A stretch of 64,000 nt of DNA, from NCBI RefSeq assembly GCF_910592395.1, contig NC_088320.1, positions 14,632,501 to 14,696,500 on the forward strand. Reading direction: 5' to 3'. This DNA is from Lineus longissimus. Taxonomy: Eukaryota; Nemertea; Pilidiophora; Heteronemertea; Lineidae. A model generated the notes under the pieces. That model did no database searches. It saw only the letters and a program-made list of their open reading frames with translations, and was not told where the DNA came from. This document shows positions 36,095 through 48,072 of the stretch, in pieces. Both the position numbers and the translations under genes were made by a program. Within the stretch, counting starts at the first letter, position 1; each line of letters begins with the position of its first letter.

Positions 36095-39000
36095 ATGAAA
36101 GCGCTAATCCACGTTCTCCTTGCCCTCGTGGCGTTTGATTCCGGCATGTCAACGCCATTCAAGGACTGCGGTGAGTAAAAATCCTTCACACTTATTTTGA
36201 GGGTTGACCATAGGAGCCGACATTATTGCTAGAAGTTGAAATCATGAAGCAATAAAAGCTCCTTCAAAGTGAAGTGAATGCACATTTAAGATGTGGGAGG
36301 CTGGTCGCTGTAAGACAAAGAACAGTCTCCGACCCATGAAATTAGCAATCTCTTCATTTTAAATAAGTTCTATCTGCTTTAGGGTTTCAAGTTCAAGCAA
36401 GAACACGTGGTGCTTACGGTCAACCCATAAGGAAGAACACGTTTGTTTTAATAGGCAAATACATACTGTGTGAATTTTGCTGCAATTTTTACAAGTCCGA
36501 AAGCTAAAACATGAAATAAAGTGAAGAATGTTGCTTGCTTACTTATATCAAAGATGTATTTGGGGTCGGTAACAAATATTGAATAAATGAAACAGTATTT
36601 CATGTCCATAAATCTTCGCAATATGAGAAACAAAAGCATTTATTGCTAGCAAGGAAGCCAACCAGCTGATTGTTCTCTGCCGAAAACCTTATCAATGCGT
36701 GAATAAGGGTCATTGCTAGGGCAAACTTTTCCAATGGGCCTAAGGGTTGACCATAGGCACCACCATTTTGGCTAGAACTTGAAATCTAAAAGGAATTTCA
36801 AGGGTGGGAGTCGGTTGTTTGCTTTCAAGAGAACAGCCTCTGAGGTTTTGAATCGGCATTCACTTCATTTTGAAGGACTTTTAATTGTTTCTAACCTTTA
36901 ATGGTGGTGCGTATGGCCAATCCATACTCATGAGGATTTGAAAGGAACGAGTTTGGAATCCTCTGTGCACCTGTGTGACTGTCCGCTATGGTTACAGTAT
37001 GCACTTAGCGGACAGTCATAACTGTACGTGTCCACGTGTAACCAAAGCGGACAGTATGTCTCCTATCACTGCATTTTTAGTCACTTTATGAAACACTTCC
37101 TGTGATATGAATATAATGTCATTTCACCAAGCTGTTCATATCTGTTTCTTGCCATGTTGGCTGTTAATTCCTGGAACTAGCATACACATTTGTGGGCCTA
37201 TGCCCATGTCTGTACATAGGCCTTCAGTGCAAGGTTGTAACCATAGCGGACAGTCTGCCGTATATTTTTGCATTTTAAGTCACTTTATAGAACACTTTAA
37301 GCCACATCTTACTATTCTGGTGTACATGCTACACAACACAGCCCGTGCAATAATCTCCACAACTTAGGCAATTATGGTAAAAATAAGCGCAAAAAGTGCC
37401 AATAATTCGGCATACAATTACAAAAACACGGATTTTGTCGTCTCCCTACTTTTTATCTCCCTTTTTGATTATGATATAGGCCTACTCTGAGGACGCCATT
37501 AAGCCGGTTTTGATGCGTCTGTTTTGCATAGGCCTGTTACACCTAGCTTTTGTACAGGCGCCATGGTGTCTGCCAGTATATTTCTAATAGTGTGATGTAG
37601 AGTGATGATTTTTAGCTTGATTGCAGTATATTGCGATTCTTTAACCCATACACGTAATCAATTTGGATAACGTTGCGTAGGAATTATTGCAATAACGTAA
37701 CATCTTCCTGAAATCAATTGACATTAACAAAAACCTTCCCTTGTTTATTTTCAGGGTCAAAGGCTGGTAAGGTTGAATCAGTAGACATCGCAACACCCGG
37801 CGGCCGCCAAGGGTTTCTTGTGCGAGGAAAAAAAGCAACTCTAACGGTTGTGTTCACTTCGTGTAAGTATAGTAGAAACGCCATCATCAAGAAATTCACC
37901 GGCTATTTGCCTCGACTGCGATGGGTGGTTTCTTGGCACCACCCTTTTTATGTATTGGTGCTATTCGCGATGACGACGCGATTTTTTGGTAGAATCTTTA
38001 AAAATAGGTGTTGATATTGATTTGAGCAAGACTGTACATGCGTTTATATCGAATTGTGTCACGCAATGATGATGGCTACGATGGACCTTAAAACGAATGT
38101 TGCCAGTTTCAACTTGTCGCATGTTCTACAGCGGTTTTATTGTTTTTAATATTCATTTCCAGACAGCCAGAGCAATACTGCTACTGGAATAATGAAGGGA
38201 GATGTGGTCGTCTGGGTACCTTTCAAGCTTCCTAATAAGGACGCATGCACACAAGGAGTTACATGTCCAATGTCGAAAGGAGCAAGATACACCTTTAAGA
38301 CATCCTTTGATATACTTCAGGAGGATCCAGCTGTAAGTTTTTAAGCATCTGACAAAAACATCAGGGCATAGCGACATAAAGTATATCTGAATCATTTTCA
38401 AATAAATTCAAAGTTCTAAAAAAGCGTACTAAACCACTATCATTTGTCTGCACACAGCTTGCATGGCAGTTTTGAAATTATTTTATGTACATTCACGAAT
38501 TAGAATTGAAAACTTGTATCCCAAAATGAAGTTACCTAAATTGAAAAATGTAAATTGTAATTGAAAAAGGTAAATTGTAGCATGACGGTCGATATCACGA
38601 GGGTGCAGATTAACAGTTATGAAAAGGGACACGTTGTGGAACGATGACTTTTTGGAAGTCTAGGGTCGCCACCTCCTTGAGGTCTGATGGACCAGCGAAT
38701 CGATGCTGGCCAATGACAATCGAGGTGGCTGATCACATGCAATCCAACTAGTCGGCCATTTTAACGGCGTGTCCCTCCAGCCAACACCAGAGGCGACTCA
38801 ACAAATGTGGACTCCTTGTATCACCTATATGGTATGTGCAGCAGAGTTTTCAAAGAGATAACAGACTTCGATTTAATCTTCTCCGATCATTCACTTGATC
38901 CAATCAACGGTGGTCTCTACTCTCGTTAGTCCCCACATTCAAGAGCTAGTCCAGCACCCATCAGTGTAAGCCTTGTCCAACTCCGAAGGGCTCAACAACA

Positions 39001-39423
39001 TCAGTATCTGTGCTGGTGTGACCGGTGTCCGTTAGCAATTTCAAAGCATTACATTTTATTAATAAGACATGCTGATATCAATAAAACTGACTATCTGATG
39101 CGTTGCAATGGTCGATTTCATCGCGAAATCCGAAAATAAATTATGCGCGAAAATATTCAGGTTTATAACAATATCTCTAATCGTTATTTGACTCGGTAGA
39201 ACGATATGATTGACGCTGCTACAGTTTTGGGTTTTGCATAATTACCCCCCCCCCCCCCCACCAGCACCACAACCACCACCACAACCACATATTTCTAAAG
39301 GCCGCTAAATTGATATTGATTGGATCTTTCTCGTTTCAGATTCGTTTGGTTATGCAATTGCAACTGAAGGACGACAACGACAAGGATATTATATGCGTAC
39401 AATTTCCAAGCGAAATAATGTAG
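36095..39423 (+). CDS. NPC2-like secreted ML-domain protein, complete four-exon gene
   Basis: Exons 36095-36170, 37755-37862, 38163-38332 and 39340-39423 (phases 1, 1, 0) have GT-AG introns and together give 145 residues plus TAG, the usual NPC2 size. Exon 1 encodes a signal peptide (MKALIHVLLALVAFDSGMST) and then KDCG. Exon 2 encodes SKAGKVESVDI and a GKKATLTVVFTS strand. Exon 3 has DACTQGVTCPMSKG, the Cys pair of a short disulfide loop. Exon 4 has LQLKDDNDKDIICVQFPSE. The four Cys fit two of the three NPC2 disulfides; the third pair (normally near residues 27-32 of the mature protein) is missing. NPC2 proteins bind sterols or other lipids in lysosomes or extracellularly. Copies A and B are partial duplicates. 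Intron 1 holds no gene. Confidence 0.88.
36977..37017. repeat. 12-bp inverted repeat in NPC2 intron 1
   Basis: GACTGTCCGCTA (36977-36988) and its complement (37006-37017), with two further AGCGGACAGT copies near 37047 and 37237. Function unknown. Confidence 0.5.
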
Positions 39424-40876
39424 CACATCAACACTATTATACAAAAGCTTCGAGATCATCTCAAACTAAATTCAACCCACCAGCTGGAATTGTCTGACAG
39501 TGCTCACCACATTATTACATTTGATTTGTCGTTTTCCGTGTGTGAATTCACTGCATAACTCCTGAGGAAGAAAACCTTTACTGCAGGGCATTTAAAGAGA
39601 TCGAAAAACTCTGCATTTTGATCATCACTAAACTGAGTTTGATGGAACAAATAACAATCAAGTTTAGGCACCCTGTTTGAACATTTCAGCTGCTCTGTTA
39701 ATTTAGGTCAAACGATGTCTTAACATCCTCTCCGGCATAGAAGCTTAAATTGTACAATGGTTCATGGCCAGTCATATGATAAGGCTAGACATGCCAATGT
39801 TTTAGTCCTAGGGAAACGGCGCCTTAGAAAATCGTTAGTTTAGTTTGATGTTCCTGTTAGCATATACATGTACCATAGCATAGTAAAGTAGAGAGTGAAT
39901 AAAACATGGTATGCTTCTAATATGTGTGTTAATTTATTCAACTCCTAAGTGATTCCGCGATACTGTCGAGTTTGCCTAACACCAAATAAGTGAGCTTTTT
40001 ATACACCAGTCATCTTTTTGTACAGCATTTTAATACATCTGTTTGTAGACAAACATTTGCCTTACAGTTGGGGTTGCCACTCTGTTTCCCTATCAGTTTG
40101 TTTACATTATTAATTATGGTCCGGATCAGCAGGTGGCGGCAGACGAAACCGCTCTTAGAATATCGAGGTAACATCAAATATGCACAGGTGGCATGGCTAG
40201 TTTTGGGTACTTGTGTCCGTTTTAAAAGCGTAACGCCAGTGCACAAACAGCACTATCTACAGTTTATTTGCATTAATAGTCACACCGAATACCAACAGGT
40301 GGCAGGGCGGACGAATATCCTACTGCGCCAAAACATTTTCGAAAATCGCCGTCGTATAATAGAGGGAGAAAAAAATTTTCCGCGAGATGCATGTCTTGCA
40401 TTCAAAAACATGTTGTCATCCTGTTTCATATTATGTTTTCTTTTCAAGTATGACCTTATGCCGAGCTTTCTCGTACGGCAAAACATAGGGTTCATGTCAA
40501 CACACACTAATTAGCAGGTCAATACTGTTGGTAAAATAATTAACCTTAAATTAGTAAAATAATTATTACTACACACAGCGAAATGGATATTAAATAGTAT
40601 AAAGCGGAAACTGAAAATGCCAAACGCTAAAAATCAGTGAAATTACAGAGTATTATATAACGCAGATTAATGACTGCATAGTATTTTAGCCCTTCAATCA
40701 TTGAAATCAAATATCGGCGCAATGCACTTATACTATGCTTTGAAATGATGCTATTCGAGGGACGATAACCCCATGATTAAATGAGCCGAACAGTCTTGTC
40801 GACCGACAATTCTCACTTGGAAACTACGGTATGCTTGCATGTGCTCAACAGCTATGCACGTTGAACTACTGCGCAT
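39424..40876. repeat. Unit C NPC2 3' flank and intergenic segment
   Basis: Contains a candidate poly(A) signal AATAAA (39898-39903) about 475 bp after the stop. The rest matches unit A 1816-3246, including the uninterrupted Polinton target region near 40310-40325 (here ATCCTACTGCGCC, one base different). The long plus-strand ORF 39990-40514 has no recognisable domain and is broken in the other units. Confidence 0.6.
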
Positions 40877-42464
40877 TCTAAATTACCTTGGTACCGTAAA
40901 GTCAACTTTTAAATGGAAAATGCATAAGCCTCGTTCTGATAGTGGAGTGTTTTGGACACGCAACCAAGATGCTCTACCAAAGTTCCCTCGGGTTGCACTA
41001 AAATGTGGAAACCATGCACACAGCTCACTTCAGAAGTTTGAGGCTCTCAAAACACTGCTTCAAACACAAATCAGCCAAGGAAGCATCAACCACCCTAAGT
41101 TTTTTAATAAGCACTACACATATTTGCTGAGAAAAACGCTCCAAATAGCCCATTTGCGCGGATTTTAGCATCACTTGAGCGAGCCGATGCGGACTTCCCA
41201 TGCGCGCTGCCGTAACATAATGTAAACAACGGCGCTACCGGCGCTCCGGGCAGGCGATGGATGGAATTTGCCAAATTCGTACATATTCAAGTTATTTTCG
41301 TGGCCTATCTTTTTAAGTTTGAGGTATTTTAGAATAGAAATTGAACCCTCGGCTTCGGACCTTGGTTGAGTTACCAAGACACTCTCGGGTGGAGCTAAAA
41401 TTTCGTCCAAACCCTCTCCTATCGGCTCGGGTTTGGACTGTATTTTAGCTCCACCCTCGAGTGTCTTGGTAACTCAACCAAGGTCATCCGCCTCGAGTTC
41501 AATTTCTTAATCCATGTTTAACGTGGGACAATGAAATTGTGTAATGTGTCCCCCCCGCCCCCGAGACAACAGCCTCCAAGCCTCCGCACACACAAAGTTT
41601 TATTCGTTGATTTTGTTGAATTATTTGTCGAGTGAGAAATACTTGATGTTAACTTGATGATCCAAATTGTATTAGTATGTGGGATGAAATACCTGGCTTT
41701 CATGCGGCGAACATTTGTATTATGTCTTGCTGACAACATATCAGTCGCATATATCTTGCTGACAAATAGAAGTGAGTAAAGAACACAAACCCCAATGGAA
41801 CCGACTTCATTAACGTGTTGATTATCATTGGAAACAGCGCGTTGAACCACCACCACTTACTTATACCGAAGTTCTCTCAGCCGTCTATTCATTTTTCATC
41901 CAGTCGGCCAATCTCCTATTCCAAACAAAACTCTCTGTAATTTTCTCACATCGGTTTCCAAATGAGACTCTCCGTGAATCACCTCAAATTACGTCACAAT
42001 TTTCCCCCTTATTCAATAATGATCGACGTCAACACCTCCATGATGGTGAACTCGAACTCCTTTTAGCAATCGGACTTCCACTGCAGAGAACCACAGAATA
42101 TGGATTGAAACGCAGCATAACCCTCTTCATCAACCTATCAGTCAATGGAACACAAGATAAGAACAGTGTGAAAAGAGAACATTATTTCTGCAAACCTATT
42201 CAAAAAGTTTCGATTCAATCACACCAGATGCGTAGCTTTAAAAGCAAATATCCACCTTGCAACTGGAGAAATTACTTTATTATCGGTCTTTTGTTCGGTT
42301 TTGGTGACAAGCCATTTCACACTTCAATTGGGCCACTTAATAAACTCTATTATTCTCTTCTAATTTATCAACGTGCTTTGACGCCGGCAGCTATATCGGT
42401 CTAATGATGTGAGCTAGGGGGTATTTACGGACATTTCAATGCCATATTTATTTTTTGTTGCATT
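40877..42464. repeat. Unit C hairpin segment and R1 spacer
   Basis: 40877-41511 is the 635-bp segment absent from unit B, with its hairpin at 41358-41485. 41512-42464 is the R spacer. The ORF fragments are not conserved in frame across units; no gene is called. Confidence 0.6.
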
Positions 42465-42690
42465 CAAACACCTTCTCCAATGCCTGTCTAAACCGACGGC
42501 CCGTTGCATAGTACATGTCGATGAAAAACATGACAAAGCTGTTTAAATTGCTCAAAAAGTATGAAATATTGAGAATACCAAAATTGGTCTAGTCGATATC
42601 GAGACTTGAAGACGATGGAATTAGTCAACGTATTTGTGACATCTCGCCTGGGAGATGTAAAATCAATACCACTGTGACAGCCGGGTTGCT
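42465..42690 (-). pseudogene. GPCR 3'-end relic of unit C
   Basis: Same decayed TM6-TM7 fragment as 4833-5060 and 28322-28545, 3' of the intact receptor. Confidence 0.6.
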
Positions 42691-42874
42691 TACATGTAGA
42701 TCACTGAGGAGCCGTGTTGCTTCATAGAGATGTTATGACGTTTTATTTTTCTAATACCGGAAAAATTGTATTGATGATGGTCTATTTTATTCTTATTGTC
42801 CAGATACCACATGCTATGGCTAAATTGTGAGAGAAAAGCATTTGTTTTCTGACATTCTACTCCCAAACCAAATA

Positions 42875-43909
42875 TCAGTTTTGGTTACATTTGAATACCT
42901 TTCCCAAGGCTTGTCTAAACCGTCGTCCCAACGCACAGTAGATGAAGAAATTGACAAAACTGTTCAAATTGCTCAGAAAGTAGGAAGTATCGATAACGCC
43001 AAAATAAGCATTACTGTCGATATCGAGACCTGAATAGGATTGAATTAATCCAAGTACTTGGGAAAGCCCGCCTGGGAGTTCTAGAATTATAAATATCACC
43101 ACCACTGTCACCACTCTATGCGTAACCATCTTAATCAGTTTGGCTCGCTCTGCGTCTTTCTTGGTGAGATGTCTAGTAGTCGCCTGATTTAGGCTCAATG
43201 ATATCAAGCGAGTGAAGATTATAAGGCTCGTTATTGGTATCAATGAATTAATAATGACATGAATGACTCTAATGTAGGTGTTGCGGAAGTTATAGTTATA
43301 GTACAAAGCTGTGTACTTCCACCAGGGTAGGATCATACGTGAGCAAGGGTCGTAACGAAATGTCACCTCGTACGAGAGGAACAGAGGTATTCGATACAAG
43401 AAGGCGCCAAAACAGATTGCGGATAGCGAAATGTAGGCATTCCTCTTTGTGCATAAAGCTGCCGCCAACAGTGGCCTGCAGACTGCAATGAATCGCTCAG
43501 TGGCAACACAAAAAGTGATATAGATGGATGCAGTCTTTGAAAAGAAAATCATTGTGCGGAGATAACTGTATGCGTGCGCATGAAACAAAATATACTCGAA
43601 CCAAAATCCCGTATAGTAATACAGGACCTGCATTGATTCACCAAATACTTGCGAAATCAAGACTAAACTATCGGTTACTGCTAAACCTTGTAGCAGCACA
43701 GAAGTTGATGTGTATGGCCGCTCATGTCCTATACCAATAATAGCAAGTATATTTGCTGGAAAGCCAATTACTGCAATGATTAATGCCAATAGTACATTAA
43801 CGGTGAAAGCCACAAAATCATAGAAACCAATCAAAGATAGTATTGGATACAAACATGTTCCATTCTCTCTGGACGTGGTGAAAGCAATGGTGTCGCTAGT
43901 TGTCGCCAT
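42875..43909 (-). CDS. Rhodopsin-class GPCR, unit C copy (intact)
   Basis: Encodes 344 residues in one exon and is almost identical to the unit B receptor from TM1 onward. The N-terminus diverges more (MATTSDTIAFTTSRENGTCL), and TM1 has VNVLLALIIAVIGF. It keeps one glycosylation sequon (N17-G-T) that B lacks. Loop 2 reads KYTALYYNYNFRNTYIR, like unit A, so the copies appear to have exchanged sequence by gene conversion. ERF after TM3, NFFIY in TM7 and the basic tail are intact. Confidence 0.88.
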   Translation of the reverse strand: MATTSDTIAFTTSRENGTCLYPILSLIGFYDFVAFTVNVLLALIIAVIGFPANILAIIGIGHERPYTSTSVLLQGLAVTDSLVLISQVFGESMQVLYYYTGFWFEYILFHAHAYSYLRTMIFFSKTASIYITFCVATERFIAVCRPLLAAALCTKRNAYISLSAICFGAFLYRIPLFLSYEVTFRYDPCSRMILPWWKYTALYYNYNFRNTYIRVIHVIINSLIPITSLIIFTRLISLSLNQATTRHLTKKDAERAKLIKMVTHRVVTVVVIFIILELPGGLSQVLGLIQSYSGLDIDSNAYFGVIDTSYFLSNLNSFVNFFIYCALGRRFRQALGKVFKCNQN

Positions 43910-43965
43910 CGCAGCTGGTTTTAACTGTCAAATCTGCGAATATAAAATATATATTTTTGTAACAG

Positions 43966-44211
43966 CTAGTTCACCAGTTGGCATCCCTGGATAAAGAAGC
44001 TCTTGGTTACATGATAGACCAATTTTCTGGTCGTTACTGCGACATGCGTATCACTCCGTTGTGTGTAAACGGCGAATAACACTAAATTATAGAAACAAAT
44101 CAAGCGATGTGTGGGATACAAACATAGTCTACGCTTCATGGATGTGCTGAAAAAAGTGGCCTCGCCAGTTGTCACAATCGTAGATGTGTTTACCTTAAAA
44201 TTTACGAGCAA
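43966..44211 (-). pseudogene. GPCR N-terminal relic of unit C
   Basis: An open 81-codon fragment containing IVTTGEATFFSTSMKRRLCL and LICFYNLVLFAVYTQ without a following receptor body; the equivalent of 29816-30037. Confidence 0.6.
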
Positions 44212-46209
44212 ATCATCAAAATTTTATAGAAAAAAATGCTACTATGAGGCTCTCGGTTCAAGTCCAAATTGATAAACTAATCTTCTGGTGGATGCTGCGT
44301 ATCACTGCCTTGTCGAGGTGACGTCATGATCCAGATTTATTTGGTGAATGGAATGAGAAAGACCTGACTTATTTAAACTGGTTTTTCAATGTTGCATGAA
44401 AAACCGAACTTTCATGCGGCGTCCGGTAAACATTTGTGTTTTGGCTTATATATTGCCGACAAACTGGAGCGATTGAAGAAAACGAAACCCAAAGGAAATG
44501 ATTTCATCGATGTATTGATTATCATCAAAAACAAGGCATCATTATTTGCCAAATATTAAACCTCCTTCCAACACTAACAACGAAGCTCTCTTCGCTTCCT
44601 ATTCGTTTTTCATTCAGTTGGCCAATTTCCAATTCCTGTTGGACAGTTCGAACAAAACTCTCTGTAACTTTCTCACATCCGAACCCAATTAGACTGTCTG
44701 TGCATCAGCTAAAATTAATTGACAATATCCTCCTTTATCTTATGATATTGATCGACGTAAGCACCTCCATGATGGTGAACTCGAACTCCTTTTAACAATC
44801 GGACTACCACTGCAGAGAACCACGAATATGGATAGAAATTAGCATAACGCTCTTCGTCAACCTATCAGTCGATGGAACACGAACTGAGAACAGTGTGAAT
44901 AGAGAACATATATACTAGTATTTCTGCAAGCCTATTCAAAAAGTTACAATTCAATCACACCAGATGCGTACCTTTGAAAACAAATATCCACCTTGCAACT
45001 GGAGAAATTGTTTTATAATATCGATGTTGTATTCTGTTTCGGTGATCGGTTTTGTTGAATGCTGAACAACGCCAGAAATCGAACGATTATTATTGGAGGC
45101 AGCTCTTCTGTGTAAATTGCTAAACGGTTCATACATCACTGTAATCACCCCCCCCCCCCGCCCAACACCCCACCGTCCCATCCTAGACCTCTAATCTTTA
45201 TCCACATGTCTAAAGTTAGCACCAAGGTTACTAAACCGTTAGTAATAGAAATAGTATAACACCGTAAAGACGGAGGTTGATTCAATGTTCATTCCCAGAA
45301 GTCATTACCTTCAGGTCTCATGATTCCGGAAACGAGGCACCATTTCTTTAAGTATCTAAAGCACTTGTCCTGAAGCAAATTGAGACAAGGAACACTTGCT
45401 CCTACTAAATTTATGTCGTCAGAAGTTATTAAAATGATGTTCAGCTCTCCTGATCATGACGCCACGTTCGGTGTTCGAAAGATCACACTGATAAAATTTC
45501 GTGAAAAAAATAATTTTGCTTTGCATTAAAAACGGCAGCTTAATTAGAGTAGTGAGCGAAGATAAGTGTCGTTCTTCATGCGTCCGTTAACTACAGCTCT
45601 GGCGGTATTTACCCAGTCCAGGTTATACACAATACGTTCCCGCATTGTTATCAATATCAATTAGGCGAACTTCGCGCATACAGGCTGCACCAACAGTATT
45701 CAAATGTTTAGGTACATAACACAATGAAAGTGATTTTAACCCTCCGAGCTGTGTTCAATCGGAAATTAAAATCCTGATGGTATACGTATGTCAGTCACTC
45801 GTGACAAAAAGAAGTTTTTGCAGACCAAAAAAACACCGCGGGGTCAATATCGGACTCGATCGGGGAACATCATCACTATTCCTTCACACAATGGATACAC
45901 AATGGAATTCAATTGTGTACCGGGGACACTATGGGCCACCCTGTAGATAACCAGGGTCAGTCGTGTGCTCCTATCGCAGCTGGTAGAGTGAAATGCCCTG
46001 ACGCTCAGGAAGGGAGAACATAGAATCATGGGAATGCTTCGAATATTTCGATAGGACCCAGAGAACATTGAGCCCTCTTTATATCAGACCTAGATAGCAT
46101 AAATACGCACCCAAAATGATTTTAATCTCTTGTCCCTACACTGCAGAAGACCTCATGGATGAGAAGGCTCCTTCTGTACAAGTATCATCAATGAACGCAC
46201 TTCTGGTAA
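44212..46209. repeat. Unit C right part: R2 spacer, poly-C tract and shared flank
   Basis: 44240-45147 is the R spacer, then a C tract (about 45148-45159). 45181-46209 is matched in unit B (31086-31649 and 32973-33370, where a transposon splits it) and inverted at 51830-52860. No gene is supported. Confidence 0.55.
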
Positions 46210-46735
46210 CGCCATACCTGATCCACTGGAGTCGCTGAAGACATGCAACTGACGGCTGTTCACTATTCCCAAGAGTCGATTTGTACATTAGTCTATTTCC
46301 CAGCTACTGACGCTATCCACTTCTTGTTTCCAATTCTTCCAACATTTCAGCAGGCTCTGTGGAGTTTGGTGTCCCGTTCAAGCTTCTCCTTCACCATTTC
46401 TTGCATTAGCATCCTGCCTCTTAAAACCATCGGTGAGATGAGTCCGAGGGGATAGAAGATTGAGCAACCTACAGCCAACGCTCCTCTTCTTGTGTTCGCT
46501 TTGTTCAGGTCAGGGTTTCTGTAACTAGTTGTATCCTCCAAACCATTCCGGGAGTTGATTCTGTGTCTCTAACTGCTGTACCTTCACTCCGATTCACCGA
46601 CGACTTAACTTCAGCTGATTCTGGCAGTGACTTCAAAATCTCTGGTTCTGAGCTGTACCATCTTACAAGCTGGAATCGTTCCCTTAGATCCATCATTAGA
46701 CCAACTGCGACCTCCTTTGCCTTCTCTAGTTAATA
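46210..46735 (-). mobile_element. BEL/Pao retrotransposon pol fragment
   Basis: Minus-strand translation in two overlapping frames gives a BEL/Pao-type region. One frame has TRRGALAVGCSIFYPLGLIS followed by a helix ending MLMQEMVKEKLE. The upstream frame has an LPESAEVKSSVN stretch and TPGMVWRIQLVTETL. Toward 46215 the reading gives RQLHVFSDSS, like the start of the RNase H domain. This is the connector between reverse transcriptase and RNase H in Pao-type pol. It is a frameshifted piece of about 520 bp without LTRs. Confidence 0.7.
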
Positions 46736-46739
46736 TTAT

Positions 46740-47170
46740 ACGACATTCTTGGTGAGATGAGCAGTGGTCGCCTGCTTGAGGTTAGATGATATCAAGCGAG
46801 GTGAGGATTGTGAGGCTAATTATCGGTATCAATGAGTTTATAATGACGTAGCTGAGAGAGAAATAACAGTTAAAGAATAATGCTGTGTAATATCATACGT
46901 GAGCAAGGGTAGAAACGAAATGTCAGCTGGTACGAGAGGAACAGAGGGATTCTAGACAAGAAAGCGCCAAAGAGATTTCGGATAGCAAATGAATAGTAAT
47001 GAATCGTTCTGTGTCAACACAAACAATGACTCAGATTGATGCAGACTTTCACAAGAATATCAGTGTGCGGGGATAACGTGTGCATGAAACCAAATATATT
47101 CGAACCAAAAACCCGCGTTATCGTATAGGACCTGCATTGATTCAACAAATACTGGCGAAACCAAAACTGT
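46740..47170 (-). pseudogene. Decayed GPCR relic
   Basis: Minus-strand sequence resembles the receptors from about TM3 to the third loop: the CTGAGCGATTCATT-like ERF region near 47005, the FRYDPC loop counterpart near 46905-46925, and the HLTK loop near 46745-46770. Deletions remove much of TM3-TM5, and frames are broken. Its inverted partner is 57070-57840. Confidence 0.6.
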
Positions 47171-48072
47171 CCACAAACTAAAAAACATGTTCTCCACTCA
47201 GAACTTCACTCCAGGTGTCTTAACGTGTCTGACTACGCTTAACCACGCCCTAGACCACACCCTTGACCCAGACCCAAACCTTAACAGGAACTGGACCGTT
47301 GTTTGCGTATAAATTAGCACGTGCTGTGATGGTCTTCAACGGCAGAAAAACAAGAAACTAACAACGCGACAACTCGCACACTTAAATAAATGAACCGCGC
47401 CAGAAGAGGTAAGTCATTCAGTGCAAACTCTGGTAAAGTTCCTGTGAACAAGGTACCTGGTGTTAATCTTCATTGTAAACCTTGTTCGCCTGTTGCAACT
47501 CGGCCCGCGCACACAGAGGCATGCGAGACATGATATACATAGGAAGGGAATTTCCATAACGTCATTTCTATGATTAAATTGTGGAGCAGTACGCAAAATA
47601 TGGGAAACAAAATGGCGTCGCCTGGTGTGAAATCATAAATCGCATTTCTATATGATGAAATGCGTAGATGCAATGACGGGGACGAAGTAATTGAAAGTCG
47701 ACCACGGGGCACTCGGGCAGCTGGAAGACGCTTCCCGCGCTATGAATAATGAGTTATACTGTACGAGTTGAAACTAAATTAGAAAAAAACTTCGAACACT
47801 TTCAGAAAATGAGGTACTGACAAAACAGGGGAACAACAAACATATTGAAGTAGAAAACCGCCAACTCCTTTAAGATGGGGCCCCCTGAGAGCGAGGCGAA
47901 AATCTTTATTTTCGACATTAATAAAAACAAAGGGTTTCATATGACTCATGATCGAAATGAGCTTGTTTCAACCACTGCCACATGGCAATGTAGTCGCTTC
48001 TTGTTTCCTTTTTTGTAGGCAGAAACAAAACTGACCCTCTACATTTTAGAAGATCGGGAATTCGTGACACCA
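47171..48072. repeat. Conserved block shared inversely with 55120-56010
   Basis: Contains a promoter/first-exon-like stretch conserved in both copies: ATG at 47390 followed after 19 nt by a GTAAGT donor (47409). A GPCR 3'-flank segment (about 47640-47985) is also found at 8220-8560. No downstream exon was identified, so no gene is called. Confidence 0.45.

Noticed and set aside
39990-40514. 174-codon plus-strand ORF after the NPC2 gene
   Set aside because: No domain; the corresponding sequence in units A and B is broken, and it overlaps presumed 3' UTR and intergenic DNA.
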